Assembly (NCBI GenBank): GCA_021464415.1
Contig: CM038469.1
Location: 28,079,736 to 28,143,735 of the forward strand
Origin: Lonicera japonica
Taxonomy: Eukaryota > Streptophyta > Magnoliopsida > Dipsacales > Caprifoliaceae
DNA length: 64,000 nt
Direction: 5' to 3'
Every line of letters begins with the position of its first letter. Within the stretch, counting starts at the first letter, position 1. The notes beneath the pieces were generated by a model that saw nothing but the letters and a program-made list of their open reading frames with translations, was not told the origin of the DNA and did not search any database. Positions 49,501 through 59,738 of this stretch are shown here, in pieces. The position numbers and the translations under genes were made by a program.

Positions 49501-51326
49501 AGATTAACTCCAAAAAAGCATGTTTAAGTTTGGCTCAACAGAGTTTTGCCTAACATGAGCCTCGCTTGAGTAAATAATCGGGGCATTAACAAGCTTGATG
49601 TCATGATACAAAGTTCCACATGGAATAGATAGAAGGATTTGGGTGTGGTAAATGAGCCCGTGGGTACCTTCCCCTACAAGCTGGTTTTCAAGGGTGAGTG
49701 CTACCCACGGGTTCACACCACGAGTCTCCCGGATTGAATCTTCCTCCATATCGGTGTGACTGGGGCTCCGTAGGCTGATTTAGTGGGTGCCTCTTGGGAT
49801 AAAGCCCAGCCCGTGAATTTGAGCTCATAATGAGCTTTACAATCTAAGTCTTCCTTTTTCCAGTTATAGTAGAAATTTCATATTTATAAAACCTAATCGA
49901 GCCCAGTCTATTCGAGTCTGTTCGAGAGCCAACTCAAGCCATATTCTCAAGGTAAGCTAGGTATCTTAGACCTCGGGTTGTCTATTAAAGACTATCAGTA
50001 TTACAACTTTCCTTGATAGCATGCACTTGCACTTGTACACTCTCACATGCACATGCACGTATTTGGTACTGCATATTGCATAATGAAGGCCGAGTTGAGT
50101 TGTGTTGGTTGTCGATGACTCAATTCATTTACAACCCTATTGGTATTGCAAGTTCCGTTAATAGTACACATGCTTAGGCTCACATGCCTGTAGATGGTAT
50201 TTGGTACTGCTTAATGAAGTACACTCTGTTAAACGTCCCCACCCTGCAAAAGGTTAAACTCCCCCACCCTGCAAAAGAAACGAAAAAAATACTCCATATC
50301 AAATTAAGAGTCTCACTCTAAATTTGCATGTTTTAATATAAGTGTCAATTTCAACCTAATTTACAGTGAGGTATAACATTTATTTACTCTTAGTTTGCGA
50401 TGTCCCAAAAAAGAAAGTAGGACTCTTATTTTGAGACGGATGGAGTAACATAAATAAACAAATTGTATTGTAGCGCTTCCTTGGAAGGATTGATGTTTAG
50501 CTGCTATACTGTTACTATTGATATTAGCGGTTATTGATTCATCTACCAATCCTCTCCTTGTAAAAATTTAATCCGTCTCATCATTTATTCCTCTTAGATA
50601 ATCGAGTTCAACTTGAGAGACTGGAGCTTCAAAATGAAAGTAGTCTCAAAAGAACACCAACACACCTGCAAATCAACTGGCTTAATGATATGGGAATCAG
50701 CTCAACTAATGGCTTCAATCCTTGCATCAAACCAATCGATTGTCACATCCAAACGGGTCTTAGAACTCGGCTCCGGCTGTGGTGGCATTTGCTCACTGGT
50801 TGCTGCTAAAACCGCTGACCTCGTGGTCGCAACCGATGGCGACGAAAAATCACTCGATTTATTAACCCAAAACCTTGCTTTAAATCTCCACCCTCCATCT
50901 CAAACCAAACTAGTGGTGAAGAAACTAGAGTGGGGGAATAGAGACCATATTGAAGCTGTAAGGCAACTAAGTGGCTCGGGTTTTGATGTCATTTTGGGCA
51001 CAGATGTTACCTATGTCGCCGAGGCGATTTTGCCATTATTTGAAACTGCAAGAGATTTGCTTTCATCATCCAAACGAAGCCTTACCAACACTGAGGACTG
51101 TAAACCAGCTTTAATTTTGTGCCATGTTTTCCGTAGAGTCCATGAGGGTTCGATACTTTCGGCTGCATCTCGGTTCGGTTTTAGGCTGGTTGATAGGTGG
51201 CCGGTGGCGTCTGGGACCTCGACGGGCCAATCTCAAAGCATCATTGGCAATTGGTTCTCGGATAATAAGTTAGAAGGATACCTTCCGAGCACAGCTTTAA
51301 CTATCATGTACTTCCAAGCAGTATAA
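38016..51326 (+). CDS. Two-domain methyltransferase: Trm140/METTL2/6/8-type tRNA m3C domain fused to a METTL21-type domain
   Basis: Coding exons: 38016-38118, 38228-38289, 38658-38708, 38819-38845, 39421-39525, 46972-47079, 47524-47595, 47696-47746, 48494-48556, 48684-48808, 49114-49321, 50598-51326. All joins are GT-AG and in frame, giving about 567 aa with no break. The N-terminal half has the family hallmark YWDVFYKHHQDRFFKDRHYL, SAM motif I VGCGAGNT (aa about 82-89), ACDFSPRAV, and YVLVRDYATGD, as in enzymes that make 3-methylcytidine at position 32 of tRNA. The C-terminal 242 aa (one exon) has GLMIWESA, SAM motif VLELGSGCGG (aa about 379-388) and ILGTDVTY, as in METTL21/Methyltransf_16 protein lysine methyltransferases. 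The same fusion is known in plants (Arabidopsis At2g26200-type). The substrate of the C-terminal domain is not inferable here. Coding intron 5 (39526-46971) is inflated to 7.4 kb by a Copia element. Confidence 0.93.
39594..40040. mobile_element. Degenerate hAT-like MITE in the methyltransferase intron
   Basis: Dense GGTTTTG/TCGGTT/AACCGA motifs near both ends (for example CCGACTAAAACTGAACAGAC and CGGTTTTTTCAGTT) and a right end GCTTAACCCTAG recall the TAGGGGTGTGCACGGTT family at 18574-19460, but ends are mutated and no TSD is clear. Confidence 0.4.
40754..41656 (-). repeat. 3' LTR of the Copia element, split by a hAT insertion
   Basis: Pieces 40754-40768 and 41485-41656 join to a 179-bp LTR once the hAT element and one TSD copy are removed. 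The only difference from the 5' LTR is CCCTACAAGG here against CCCTATCAAGG there. Confidence 0.92.
40769..41484. mobile_element. hAT-type non-autonomous element, 716 bp, inside the Copia 3' LTR
   Basis: The ends CAGTGTTCTAAAAATCGC and GCGATTTTTAGAACATTG are perfect inverted repeats, flanked by the perfect 8-bp TSD TTAGAGAG (40761-40768 and 41485-41492), which is LTR sequence. Subterminal regions are packed with CGCCTAGGCG / GCCTAGGC palindromic motifs. Same TIR family as 21954-22951, different internal sequence. Confidence 0.95.
41702..46158 (-). pseudogene. Copia gag-pol polyprotein, nearly complete, with three disabling lesions
   Basis: Domains in order on the minus strand: gag from ATG 46158 (HKLNGRNYLEWAQSM); CCHC zinc knuckle (CDHCKWSGHTRDSC, about 45320); protease WILDSGATDHM (about 45005); integrase HYRLGHPN, HSDVWGP, FIDDHTR, SDNGKEF and HNGVAERKNRHLLE with the D,D,E triad present; reverse transcriptase KWVFTVKYNSDGSVERYKAR, LDVKNAFLNG and the catalytic YVDDM; RNase H DADWAGSVTDRRSTSGY. 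About 1,485 codons, normal for Copia. Lesions: in-frame TGA at 45606-45604 (after ETEE, where Trp is expected); a 5-C run at 44690-44694 that shifts the frame between protease and GAG-pre-integrase; and TGA at 43300-43298 (LRK-stop-VR) between integrase and reverse transcriptase. All catalytic motifs remain. Confidence 0.93.
46159..46631 (-). promoter_or_regulatory. Copia leader with primer-binding site
   Basis: TGGTATCAGAG (46631-46621, minus strand) matches the 3' end of plant initiator methionine tRNA as used by Copia elements. The remaining ~460 bp is untranslated leader before gag; small ORFs here are not supported. Confidence 0.85.
46632..46811 (-). repeat. 5' LTR of the Copia element, 180 bp
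   Basis: On the minus strand it begins TATTGATAATTCAG and ends TAATTCAATA, directly before the primer-binding site. It contains CTATATAAGG (minus strand), a good TATA box for element transcription. Confidence 0.93.
47131..47368. mobile_element. Foldback MITE in a methyltransferase intron (same family as 27433-27715)
   Basis: Arms GGACTTTTTTGACATT, ATTAGACTTACCC, TTTTCATAATT and CCCGCATGCAG, TCATGAAAA, AAGTCAAAAAAGCTC form an inverted pair. A 14-G run at about 47309-47322 replaces the short G/C stretch of the family. It starts about 50 bp after the exon end at 47079. Confidence 0.7.
49600..49850. mobile_element. Possible TRIM-like LTR fragment in a methyltransferase intron
   Basis: TGTCATGATACAAAGTTCC then CACATGGAATAGATAGAAGG and GAGCCCGTGGGTA resemble the TGTCAAAGTCCCACATCG start of terminal-repeat-in-miniature elements. 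No matching second LTR was found. Confidence 0.3.
50291..50446. mobile_element. Stowaway MITE in the last methyltransferase intron
   Basis: Left end ACTCCATATCAAATTAAGAG and right end CTCTTATTTTGAGACGGATG then GAGT are inverted, with TA at both borders. This is the known Stowaway pattern (TA TSD, CTCC.TCCGTCTC ends). About 156 bp. Confidence 0.72.
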
Positions 51327-51920
51327 TTCGACTTTTCTTGTTTTATATATTTTTTTTGGTTCTAAATTTTTTTTAATATATATTTTAAGCAAATTTTGTC
51401 AAAGAAGGGTTTTGGATTTAGATTTTTGAATGTTTATTTTTACCCTAACCCATGAAGATCTGGTTTATTTTTAATTTTTTGTTGTTGTAATATCTAGTTG
51501 TTTGGGTTGTGGATATTCCTTTTCCATGATGTGATTGTAATTTTGCTTCATTTCCGTTTATTGGATATTGTAGTGTGTTAATAATGATTGGAAAATGCGT
51601 GGAAATTACAAGAAAAAAAAAATCACTATTTGGCTGACATAAATGATATATAGTGGGCTGGAATAGCAACCATTTGAGTGGGAACCAAAAATAAGGTGGT
51701 CGTGGTGTGTGTTTTTATATATATATATATGAATCCACCTAGTTATTCACTTTACCTCATTTGTTTCAAAATAGTTCTACAAGAAAATCTAAAATTCCTA
51801 TCCAAACAGGCTCTTAATTTCCCTCCCAATTGACATTCTCCATTGGACTCGCTCCATGAGCATCTTACCACCATTGTCCACCGCACTTGACCGTGTTAAA
51901 TGGATATTAGAAAACCCTAA
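51327..51920. other. 3' flank of the methyltransferase gene
   Basis: T-rich 3'-UTR-like sequence to about 51560, then AT-rich sequence with a (TA)n run at 51717-51730. No further gene seen. Confidence 0.5.
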
Positions 51921-52270
51921 GGGCTTGTTTAGTTGATGTTTTAAGTTAAGTTTTTTAGTTGAGTTTTTGGGGAAGTGTGAAAATAGGTTGGAAAGTGAAT
52001 TTAGTTTTTGTTAGAATATTTTTCAACCAATTCAAAAAAATTCATGAAAAAAACTCAAAAAATAGTCATAGTGGATCTTATTTTATAGATTTCGATTTGC
52101 ATGTTTCAAATATTTTTTATCTAATTACGATTTTTTGATTTAAAGTTATGGTATTTTAAAAATTTTATGAAGAGAGAAAGTAAAGTAAATTTTGGGAATA
52201 TGTGAAAATAAAGTTGACTTTTGGTAGAAATTTTAAAAACTAGATTTTAAAATACCAACCAAACAAGGGT
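51921..52270. mobile_element. MITE, ~350 bp (same family as 18160-18539)
   Basis: The ends GGGCTTGTTTAGTTGATG and CCAACCAAACAAGGGT are inverted, flanked by TAA on both sides (51918-51920 and 52271-52273). The interior matches the other copy, including TTTTTCAACCAATTC and AATAGTCATAGTGGATC. Confidence 0.78.
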
Positions 52271-52273
52271 TAA

Positions 52274-53998
52274 AACTCTCAAAATTTTAAAGGTAAATAG
52301 ATATTTTAATTTAATTCAACGGGATATTGAAAAATGAGACTTTGTCTGAAGATTTTTTGCAAAAAAAATAGGGAATAATATTTTTTTTTTGTAAATTAAG
52401 GGTTTATATTTGACTAAACTTCAAAAGGAGTGCAACGTTAACATTAGAGTGGATTTTTGAATTGCAATATTCTATAGTATCGTGCAGAATTAAGATGCAC
52501 TGCATGTTTTTTAGCAGTTACTATGTCTAAGTGTTTAATTGATAGTATTTTAAAGTTATTTCAACAAGTTACAAATTTAAATCTATTTATTAATAAAACG
52601 CACATGATAATTTTTTAGGGTTATGCAAAGTTAAATTTGCATTCATTGTTTTCTAATACAATACTATATACTGAGATTTACTTGACATTGTTCAGAGTTA
52701 CTTGAGTGATACGTAAAAATATACTTATTAAAAACTCTAAATACATCATGCAAAATAAATTTGTACTGAATTTTTTGGATTGCAAAGTTAAGTTTGCATG
52801 AAACGTAATGTTGGTCAAAACTCTCATTTTAAAACACAATTGATAAATAAGTACTTATTTCAAAAAAATATTAAAAAATAGGCCCTTATGTCAAAAAAAT
52901 ATTATCTCTTAAGTTTTTTGCGAAATTCATTGTTACAAAAGACTTTGCCCCATTTATAATTAAATTAGAGTAAACCCCATTACTTTATCTCTCTAACACA
53001 ATTTTCTATTTCTAAGCAGACATAAGAATTGTTTAGACCCATTTGCGGAAGATCATAAATGGAATAAAAAAGAAATGAGGATTAAGGATAAATAAAGGGT
53101 TTTAATGAATTGATCAAGGATGGTGGAGAGTGTTTGAATATGTGAAACTATACATATATACAGGGGCGGACATATTTAGGGGCAAGAGGGGGAGGAGAGA
53201 GAATCGCCCCTCCTTGGATTCAGAATTTTTTATTTACATATGGAGCATATTTTGAAAAAAAAATATATTTAGGGACTTGTGTGTAGAACTTAAAATTTCA
53301 GGGTATCTAAGTATATGTAATGGAAGAGGAAGACGAAGAGGAGGATCATCTATGTCCATTAGAACGTTTTGGTTAATTAGTGAGGCAACCAAATCAATTA
53401 AAAAATGTCTCCGGGTGCAAAACAAAGCCCCACATGGCTGGACTTTTTCGAATTGACATTTGTGTCCGTTGGCTATTATGAAATATATATACTTCACATT
53501 GGGTTTTTTAGTTGTTGATGTGTATGAATTATAACTATTAATACTATTATGTTTGCGTTAAAATTTTAAAGCTTTTCGTGTTTGTCACAAGTCTTAAACG
53601 TCCAAAATGCTAGTCCTATAGTTTAACACAAAGATATGTTGCTAGAATCGAGATCTAGTGCTAAATTCGATCCTTTCACTTAGTAGGGAGTAGAAAAAAC
53701 TGAAAGCTTTTGGGATGGCACTAAAGTTTTTAAGAGAATACTATTTAGGTACTGTGAATCACACTACACCAATTACCCAAATTTGCAACATTGGCTACAG
53801 TTACAAGTACATAAATGAGCTTAATTATATGAATTGTATTCATTTATAATTGCTTCAACTGCTATCCATTTAAACTACACATTGATAATATATTAGTGGG
53901 TTTGAACCTTTGTAACAAGAAGGAAACCCAACTCCTAATTTGAGATGCTGAAAAAAGGGGAATATTACTCAAGAAGATTAAGAAAGTTCCCACAAAGC
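52274..53998. other. AT-rich intergenic region with one possible hAT end
   Basis: No gene supported. At 53162 the sequence CAGGGGCGGACATATTTAGG looks like a hAT terminus; its partner and TSD are not clear, so it is not called separately. Confidence 0.4.
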
Positions 53999-54138
53999 AG
54001 CAACAACAACAACAATTATTATTATTGTTGTTGTTGTTGTTGTTATTATTGTTGTTATTGTTGTTATTATTCTTATTGTTGTTATTGTTGTTATTGTTAT
54101 TATTGTTATTATTGTTATTATTGTTATAATAATAATAA
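53999..54138. repeat. Compound (CAA/TTG)(TTA)n microsatellite, left half
   Basis: CAACAACAAC followed by long TTG/TTA/TTC triplet runs ending in (ATA)n. Together with 55572-55905 it is probably one microsatellite split by the insertion at 54139-55571. Confidence 0.85.
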
Positions 54139-55571
54139 GAGGCAATTAGGTATAAGGCCTCATTATAATAATAATATAATTATAAAGGACACTTAAAAAT
54201 TAGCCGTGTAAATTAAGGACAATGTACAAAAAAGACACTAATGCTCCTTCTTATAATATAGTCTCATTATGACACTAACAACAACCAGAAGGTGCTAAAT
54301 GCATTTAGCACCTTCCTGGACAGCAACCAGAGGGTGCTAAATGCATTTAGCACCCCTTGAACAGCAACCAGAAGGTTCTAAATGCATTTAACACCACAAC
54401 CAGAAGGTGTTAAATGCATTTAGCACCACCTGAACAACAATCAGAAGGTGCTAAATGAAATTAGCACCACGACCAGAAGGTGCTAAATGCACCTCCTGGA
54501 CAACAACCAGAAGGTGCTAAATGCAATTAGCAGCACAACTAGAATGTGCTAAATGCAATTAGCATTTCCTAGACAACAACCAGAAAGTGCTAAATGTATT
54601 TAGCACCCCCTGGACAGCAACTAGCACCACAACCAGAAGGTACTAAATGCATTTAGCATTTCCTAGACAGCAACCAGAAGGTGCTAAATGCATTTAGCAC
54701 CCCTAGACAGCAACCAGAAGGTGCTAAATGCATTTAGCACCCCTTGGACAGCAACCAGAAGGTGCTAAATGCATTTAGCACCTTTTGGACAGCAACCATA
54801 AGGCTAACCAGAATGTGCTAAATGCATTTAGCAACTTCTGAATAACAACCAGAAGGTGTGCAACTTGAACAACAAACTAGAATGTGCTAAAATGATTTTA
54901 GCACCATTATAAAATAGAGAACAACAAAATTGATGAGATCAACATCCATTCAATTTATTTATATGTATATATATATGGACCGACGTAGGGTTCATAAAAG
55001 AAAAAAAAAAGAGTTACGAACATATTGTTTTTAAATCTCGTTGGGCTGTCGAAATCAGTCGATTTCGATAGCAAAACAACTTCTGATCGTCTTATTTTTT
55101 CGCGTAATTATAATAACTTTGTCTTCCGAACAACATATCCAAAAATCATCCAAATCCAACGGTTCGATCAAAAGTTACATATATTTTACGATTGTAGATT
55201 TAGAAAGAAGAAGACGACGATGATGATGATGGGAATGGCGCTCAGAGTCAGGTGGTGTTGGTGGTGGTGGTGGTGGAAGAGGTGAGATTATTGGTGAGAC
55301 TTCTCTTTTCTCTTGTTCTTTGTTTTCTCTCTCTAAACTATGTGTATGTAAGAGAGAATAATATATCTTTTGTATAATTAGAATAAATGATATAGTAGGG
55401 TATTTTTGTCCATCAACATTTATCATTTTTCTTAAAATAAATTAATATTATGAAAAGTGTCCTTATTGTAAAACCAAATTATGAAATTAATGTTAGTTCT
55501 CTTTATTAAATATGAGTATGTCCTTAGAGTTATAAAATATTACGGAGCGAGACCTTATAACCCATTATCTC
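54139..55571. mobile_element. Candidate Mutator-like TIR element inserted in a microsatellite
   Basis: The left end GAGGCAATTAGGTATAAGGC is inverted relative to the right end (CCTTATAACCCATTATCTC; complement GAGATAATGGGTTATAAGG). Both ends also share an AAGGACA(C/T) block within 140 bp. Flanks are TAATAATAA on both sides, consistent with a 9-bp TSD but also with the microsatellite itself. It contains a palindromic minisatellite (54276-54906) and an AGAAGAAGACGACGATG-rich segment near 55205. No transposase. Confidence 0.45.
54276..54906. repeat. Palindromic minisatellite, about 16 units of 33-44 bp
   Basis: The consensus unit is (A)CAACCAGAA + GGTGCTAAATG + CATTTAGCACC + (CCT)TGGACAG. The middle 22 bp is a perfect palindrome in at least six units; others carry decayed versions (for example AAATGCAATTAGC). 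Two unit lengths alternate: with or without the TGGACAGC linker. The array is non-coding in all frames I followed. Confidence 0.9.
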
Positions 55572-55808
55572 TAATAATAATAATAATAATAATAATAATT
55601 ATTATTATTGTTGTTGTTGTTATTAATATTATTCTTCTTATTGTTATTGTTATTGTTATTACTATTGTTGTTGTTGTTGTTGTTGTTAATATTATTCTTC
55701 TTATTGTTATTGTTATTGTTATTGTTATTGTTGTTGTTATTATTATTATTATTATTGTTGTTGTTGTTGTTGTTGTTATTATTGTTGTTGTTGTTGTTAT
55801 TGTTGTTA

Positions 55809-55843
<35 letters not shown>

Positions 55844-55905
55844 GTTATTGTTATTGTTGTTGTTGTTAATATTCTTCTTCTTCTTATTATTATTATTATT
55901 CTTTG
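55572..55905. repeat. Compound (TAA)(TTG/TTA)n microsatellite, right half
   Basis: Over 300 bp of triplet repeats. The long Leu- or Ile/Val-only ORFs through it are artefacts. Confidence 0.9.
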
Positions 55906-55910
55906 TTTAA

Positions 55911-55996
55911 GTTTGGAAATAGTACAAAGAGAAGTACAAAGAGAAGTACAAGTTGTGTATGTTTGGAAATAGTACAAAGAGAAGTACAAGTTGTTG
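55911..55996. repeat. Short tandem duplication GAAGTACAA / GTTTGGAAATAGTACAAAG
   Basis: GTTTGGAAATAGTACAAAGA occurs twice (55911 and 55960 areas), with AGAAGTACAA repeated three times. Confidence 0.75.
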
Positions 55997-56097
55997 GGGA
56001 ACAACATTACTCAAGATGCAACTATTTTTATTTAATATATAGGGGCTATGGTCTTGGTGACGCTTATGGATTTAATTATTAATAAATCAAGAAGTAT

Positions 56098-56385
56098 GTT
56101 TCATAACCATTAATTCATTTTTTTTCCTTTAATTGTAATGTACATTATAGATTGCTTTGGACATTTGATATATCTCGTGAATATTAAAAATATGTAATTT
56201 AGGTCCAGTTTTATTCATGTCATTTGTGTATAATGAATTAATGATTATGATTCATATACATTAATTCATTTTTTTTTCTTTGTAATGTACATAATAAACT
56301 ATTTTGGACATTTGATATATCTTGCGAATATCGAAAATATGTAATCTAGGTCTAGTTTTATATATTCATGTCATTCACTGCTGAA
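56098..56385. repeat. Direct duplication of ~140 bp
   Basis: Two diverged copies share ATTAATTCATTTTTTT, TTTGGACATTTGATATATCT, CGAATAT..AAAATATGTAAT and CAGTTTTAT...TTCATGTCATT (about 56108-56230 and 56255-56385). Confidence 0.7.
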
Positions 56386-59170
56386 GCCGTTAGGAACCCT
56401 GTTGCTAATATCAGCCCCGAGCAATTTGTCATGTATGACATGCGTTGCGGATGATTTTACTAACGGATTCGTTTAGCGGGCGGTTTGTCGCAAAGAACAA
56501 AATCGATGGGGAAGAGAGAGTGTGTCCCCATGGGGAGAGAGAAACATAATTCCTTATTTGCCAATTGAACAAGAAATAGGACAAGCTATCATCGCTAGCA
56601 GATATTGGAAAGTTATAATCGGATGAGTTTTAACTTTCAAGTATCCTTTACTAAGACGAGATAAATAATTCTGTGGGTGAATTTATAAACACCTAAAATA
56701 AAATGGGGAAATTGATCATTTGTTACAACCACGCATTCCTATAATATACCTTAAAAATAAACAACAGAAGAAAATACCAAACAATTCGTACATTTACAAA
56801 CTCTTCATCATTGCACTGTTACAATTAATAAATGGAACTCTTTCAATTCATTGCGCTATTATAATTAATCAATTTAGCATTCAGTCATTATTAGAGGACT
56901 AAGTAGAGCTGAGTTGAGGTCGTCGGAAAACCTTCAAAAGCACGGGAGTCGACTTTGCGAAAGAAGATGCTAGTTTGCTGATCAAACACTCCGAGTATCA
57001 GCGATCACCAGTTGAATCACAAAAGGTCCGATAAAACACACATTATTACAAACAATTCACAATATCTATATCATAATCAAGCTTTGTAGTTACAGTAATT
57101 GCGAATTGGCTCAGTTACAACACCAACCTCTATTAAATTTCTCTAAGTAGTGGACAAACCTTTAACTACATAATTTACTAGGACCAAATCTAAATACTTT
57201 ATATTAGAGGACTAACTTCAAAATTTCTAAAGCAAAAACTTATCAGCCCAACCCTTAAGCAAACGAATCCTGTAATTACTATACTCCTCCGGTCATCAAT
57301 TGGACTCTAAAGAAATAGTAATTTTAACATAATCAACGGTTAATAATACAATTTATTTTTTATTATAAAAATTTTATACATTTATTATGTCTCAACATAT
57401 ATAAATAAGACTATCAATTGACAAACGTAACTTAAGCATTTAAACTTAAAATGTTAACGTGGTACAATATGTATCATTGTTTGCGAGGTAAAACTTGGTT
57501 CTGAATAGAGCAAAATTTAGAATAGCCCATAAAAACACATACACTACTAATTATATACTGTAAAAATACATGCAACCTATATATTCAGGCCAACTTTAAC
57601 CCATCTTTCTTTCTTTTTTTTTTTTCTCTGCCACAAGTTGTCCTCGTACCCAGTTTGAAATGAGACTAATCCTATTCGAGAAACGGATTATAATTGACCA
57701 CAAGTGTTTCAAATAAAATCAAACTCTCGCTGTGCATGTACTTGAAGCGCAAAAACAAAAAATTCTTATGACAATCAAAATACTAATATTTACACATTAA
57801 AGTAACTAAGCTTAGTGGTAAAAAGATTTCCACGTACATTCTGGCATTGAGATTCCAGTCTTACAAGTTGTTACGTGCATCATTCCTCTTCTTCTTACGT
57901 AAAAAAGGCAAGTTGCTCTTAAAAAATGGAAAAAAAAGGAAAAGAAAGAATAAAGTCTTCTAAACTAAGAGTTGGCTTTCATTTTTAAAATATAATTAGT
58001 GTACCATATTTGCAATAGTAAAATAAGTTTCTGTTCTTAACAATTATATATGTTGAAAGTAATCTATATTTAGATTCATTTAAAAGTTAAATTGGACTCA
58101 TAATTTGAGACAAAAGAAGAACTACACATTTATTTCTAATCAAAATAACACTAACTAGAAATTTGATTTTAACAATTCCTTGTGCTTCTATCTTTTATTC
58201 ATGTAAAATAACACAAAAAGGAAAAATATATTGGTTGACTCCTGGAAAAAAAATGAAAAACCCTCAACATCAATTAATAGTTACCACGTAGACGACAAAA
58301 AAAAATAAAAAAAAAAAATAAAAAATAAAACACTGTAGTTACGCACCACCATTCTTCTGTGAGGACAACATTTCATCTATAAAGTTGTAATTACAAACAT
58401 GCATGCATATATATATATATATTAATTGCATCAAATGTATATATATACCATTATTATAAAAGCCAATTACGAACAAACTCAACACAATGAAATTGTTTTA
58501 ACTGTTGAGAGTTTTTCTGTGTAAATAAAATATTTCATATTTGTTTGTATAAAAGTGTAGTAGAATTAACTACAATAGTTTTTAATATGAATTTAGTTTG
58601 TTATATCGAAATGTGGGAGACAGTACAAAAATAATTCAAAATATTTTCATTTGAAATGTTAACTAATCACAATGTTTTAAAATTTTCTTTTAAAACAATA
58701 CCACCGAAATACGTGATTTTGAAACAATGCCAGCATAAGCATGATCTAGCAGAGCCACGTGTTACAAAAGCAGGAGCAATAGCTCCACTTTAATTTTAAA
58801 GATTTGGTATTTCTTTTCCTCGTTGAATTATAAAAAATATATACGTATATTAGCTATTTGACTTTCATTTTGAAAAAAAAATAAAAGTTATTACAATTTC
58901 TCAGTGTTAAAATTTCCTCATTGAATTTAAAAAATATAAATATATTAGCTATTTGATGTTCATTTTGAAAAAATAAAATTATCACAATTCCTCACTCTGC
59001 TAATTAATTAGTGCAGTTAAAATAATAAATAAATCGATAATTATTATAAGTGTCTGTTATTTTAATGCATGAACCAATTAAAATAAATAAATAAATAAAT
59101 AAATAATAATAATCCCTACTTAAAAAGGTCAACAAATTAAAATGAAGAATTTCAAATCAAGCAAACCCTA
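56386..59170. other. Gene-free AT-rich region
   Basis: No supported ORF. A Stowaway-like left end (ACTCCTCCGGTCATCAATTGG) is at 57286. A possible SINE relic at about 57805-57925 has an A-box-like TAAGCTTAGTGGTAAAAAG and GAGATTCCAGTC. A diverged direct duplication of about 105 bp lies at 58790-58990 (TTAGCTATTTGA.TTTCATTTTGAAAAA). Confidence 0.5.
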
Positions 59171-59184
59171 AATATGAGTGAAAG

Positions 59185-59300
59185 AGGGAGAGAAGTGGGT
59201 GACAGATAGAGAGTAAGCACAAAGGGCTTCAAACATGGAAAATATCATGTAAGAAAAATACCATGTGTGCTCACTCTCTTCTGTCACCTCCCTTGCGTAC
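59185..59300 (-). ncRNA. MIR156: MIR156 precursor hairpin
   Basis: On the minus strand, 59286-59267 reads TGACAGAAGAGAGTGAGCAC, the canonical 20-nt miR156. It pairs with the 3' arm at 59218-59198 (complement GCTTACTCTCTATCTGTCA plus CC, a star sequence seen in miR156 families). Pairing is nearly perfect: one G:U and one bulged base. The loop of about 48 nt is AT-rich. Arms extend beyond the duplex through GGTGAC/GTCACC. miR156 guides cleavage and repression of SPL transcription factors and sets juvenile-to-adult timing. The strand is decided because only the minus strand gives the exact mature sequence on the 5' arm. A TATA box lies upstream at 59674-59665. No protein gene overlaps. Confidence 0.95.
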
Positions 59301-59664
59301 ACTTAGCTTAACTCCTAAATTATTTCACTCCATATATATATATATAAAATCTAATAATATACACACATATACATATTAGAATGGATCTGGTACGGTCTAA
59401 TCCATTTTCGGAACGATCATTAGCAATGAGATTTCATCGTCAATTTTTTGTTAAAGGCCAGTCCGTTTACGAATCCATTCATATTAGATTCACTCTGTAT
59501 ATACATATATATGTAGAGAGAGAAAGAGAGAGAGAGAGGGGTGCCCTTATAAACACTTACCATCTCATGCAGTTTAGGAAACTTAATTGATTGTAGTAGC
59601 TAGCTCATTGCCCATATAGTGTTTCATTTGATGAGGGATGGAAGAAAGTGGAGGATTTGCTGTG

Positions 59665-59674
59665 GTTTATATAG
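59665..59674 (-). promoter_or_regulatory. TATA box for pri-MIR156
   Basis: CTATATAAAC on the minus strand, about 380 bp upstream of the mature miRNA. This would place transcription start near 59640-59635. The surrounding minus strand is CT-rich (59510-59540 and 59680-59710), as common in plant promoters. Confidence 0.7.
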
Positions 59675-59738
59675 AGGATGGAGAGAGAGAGAAAGAGAGA
59701 GAGAGAGGGGAAACAATCTTTGATCACCTCTCTCATGC

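Noticed and set aside
53945..54196. Cys/Tyr-rich 83-residue ORF
   Set aside because: Produced by the TTG/TTA microsatellite read in another frame.
54276..54906. Regular repeats considered as a CRISPR-like array or centromeric satellite
   Set aside because: The genome is a plant nuclear one, spacers are repeats themselves, and the unit is too short and local for a centromere satellite. It is a minisatellite.
55481..56007. ORFs of 100-163 residues made almost only of Leu, Ile/Val or Thr/Ile
   Set aside because: They are translations of triplet microsatellites in several frames and strands at once, with no start context or domain.
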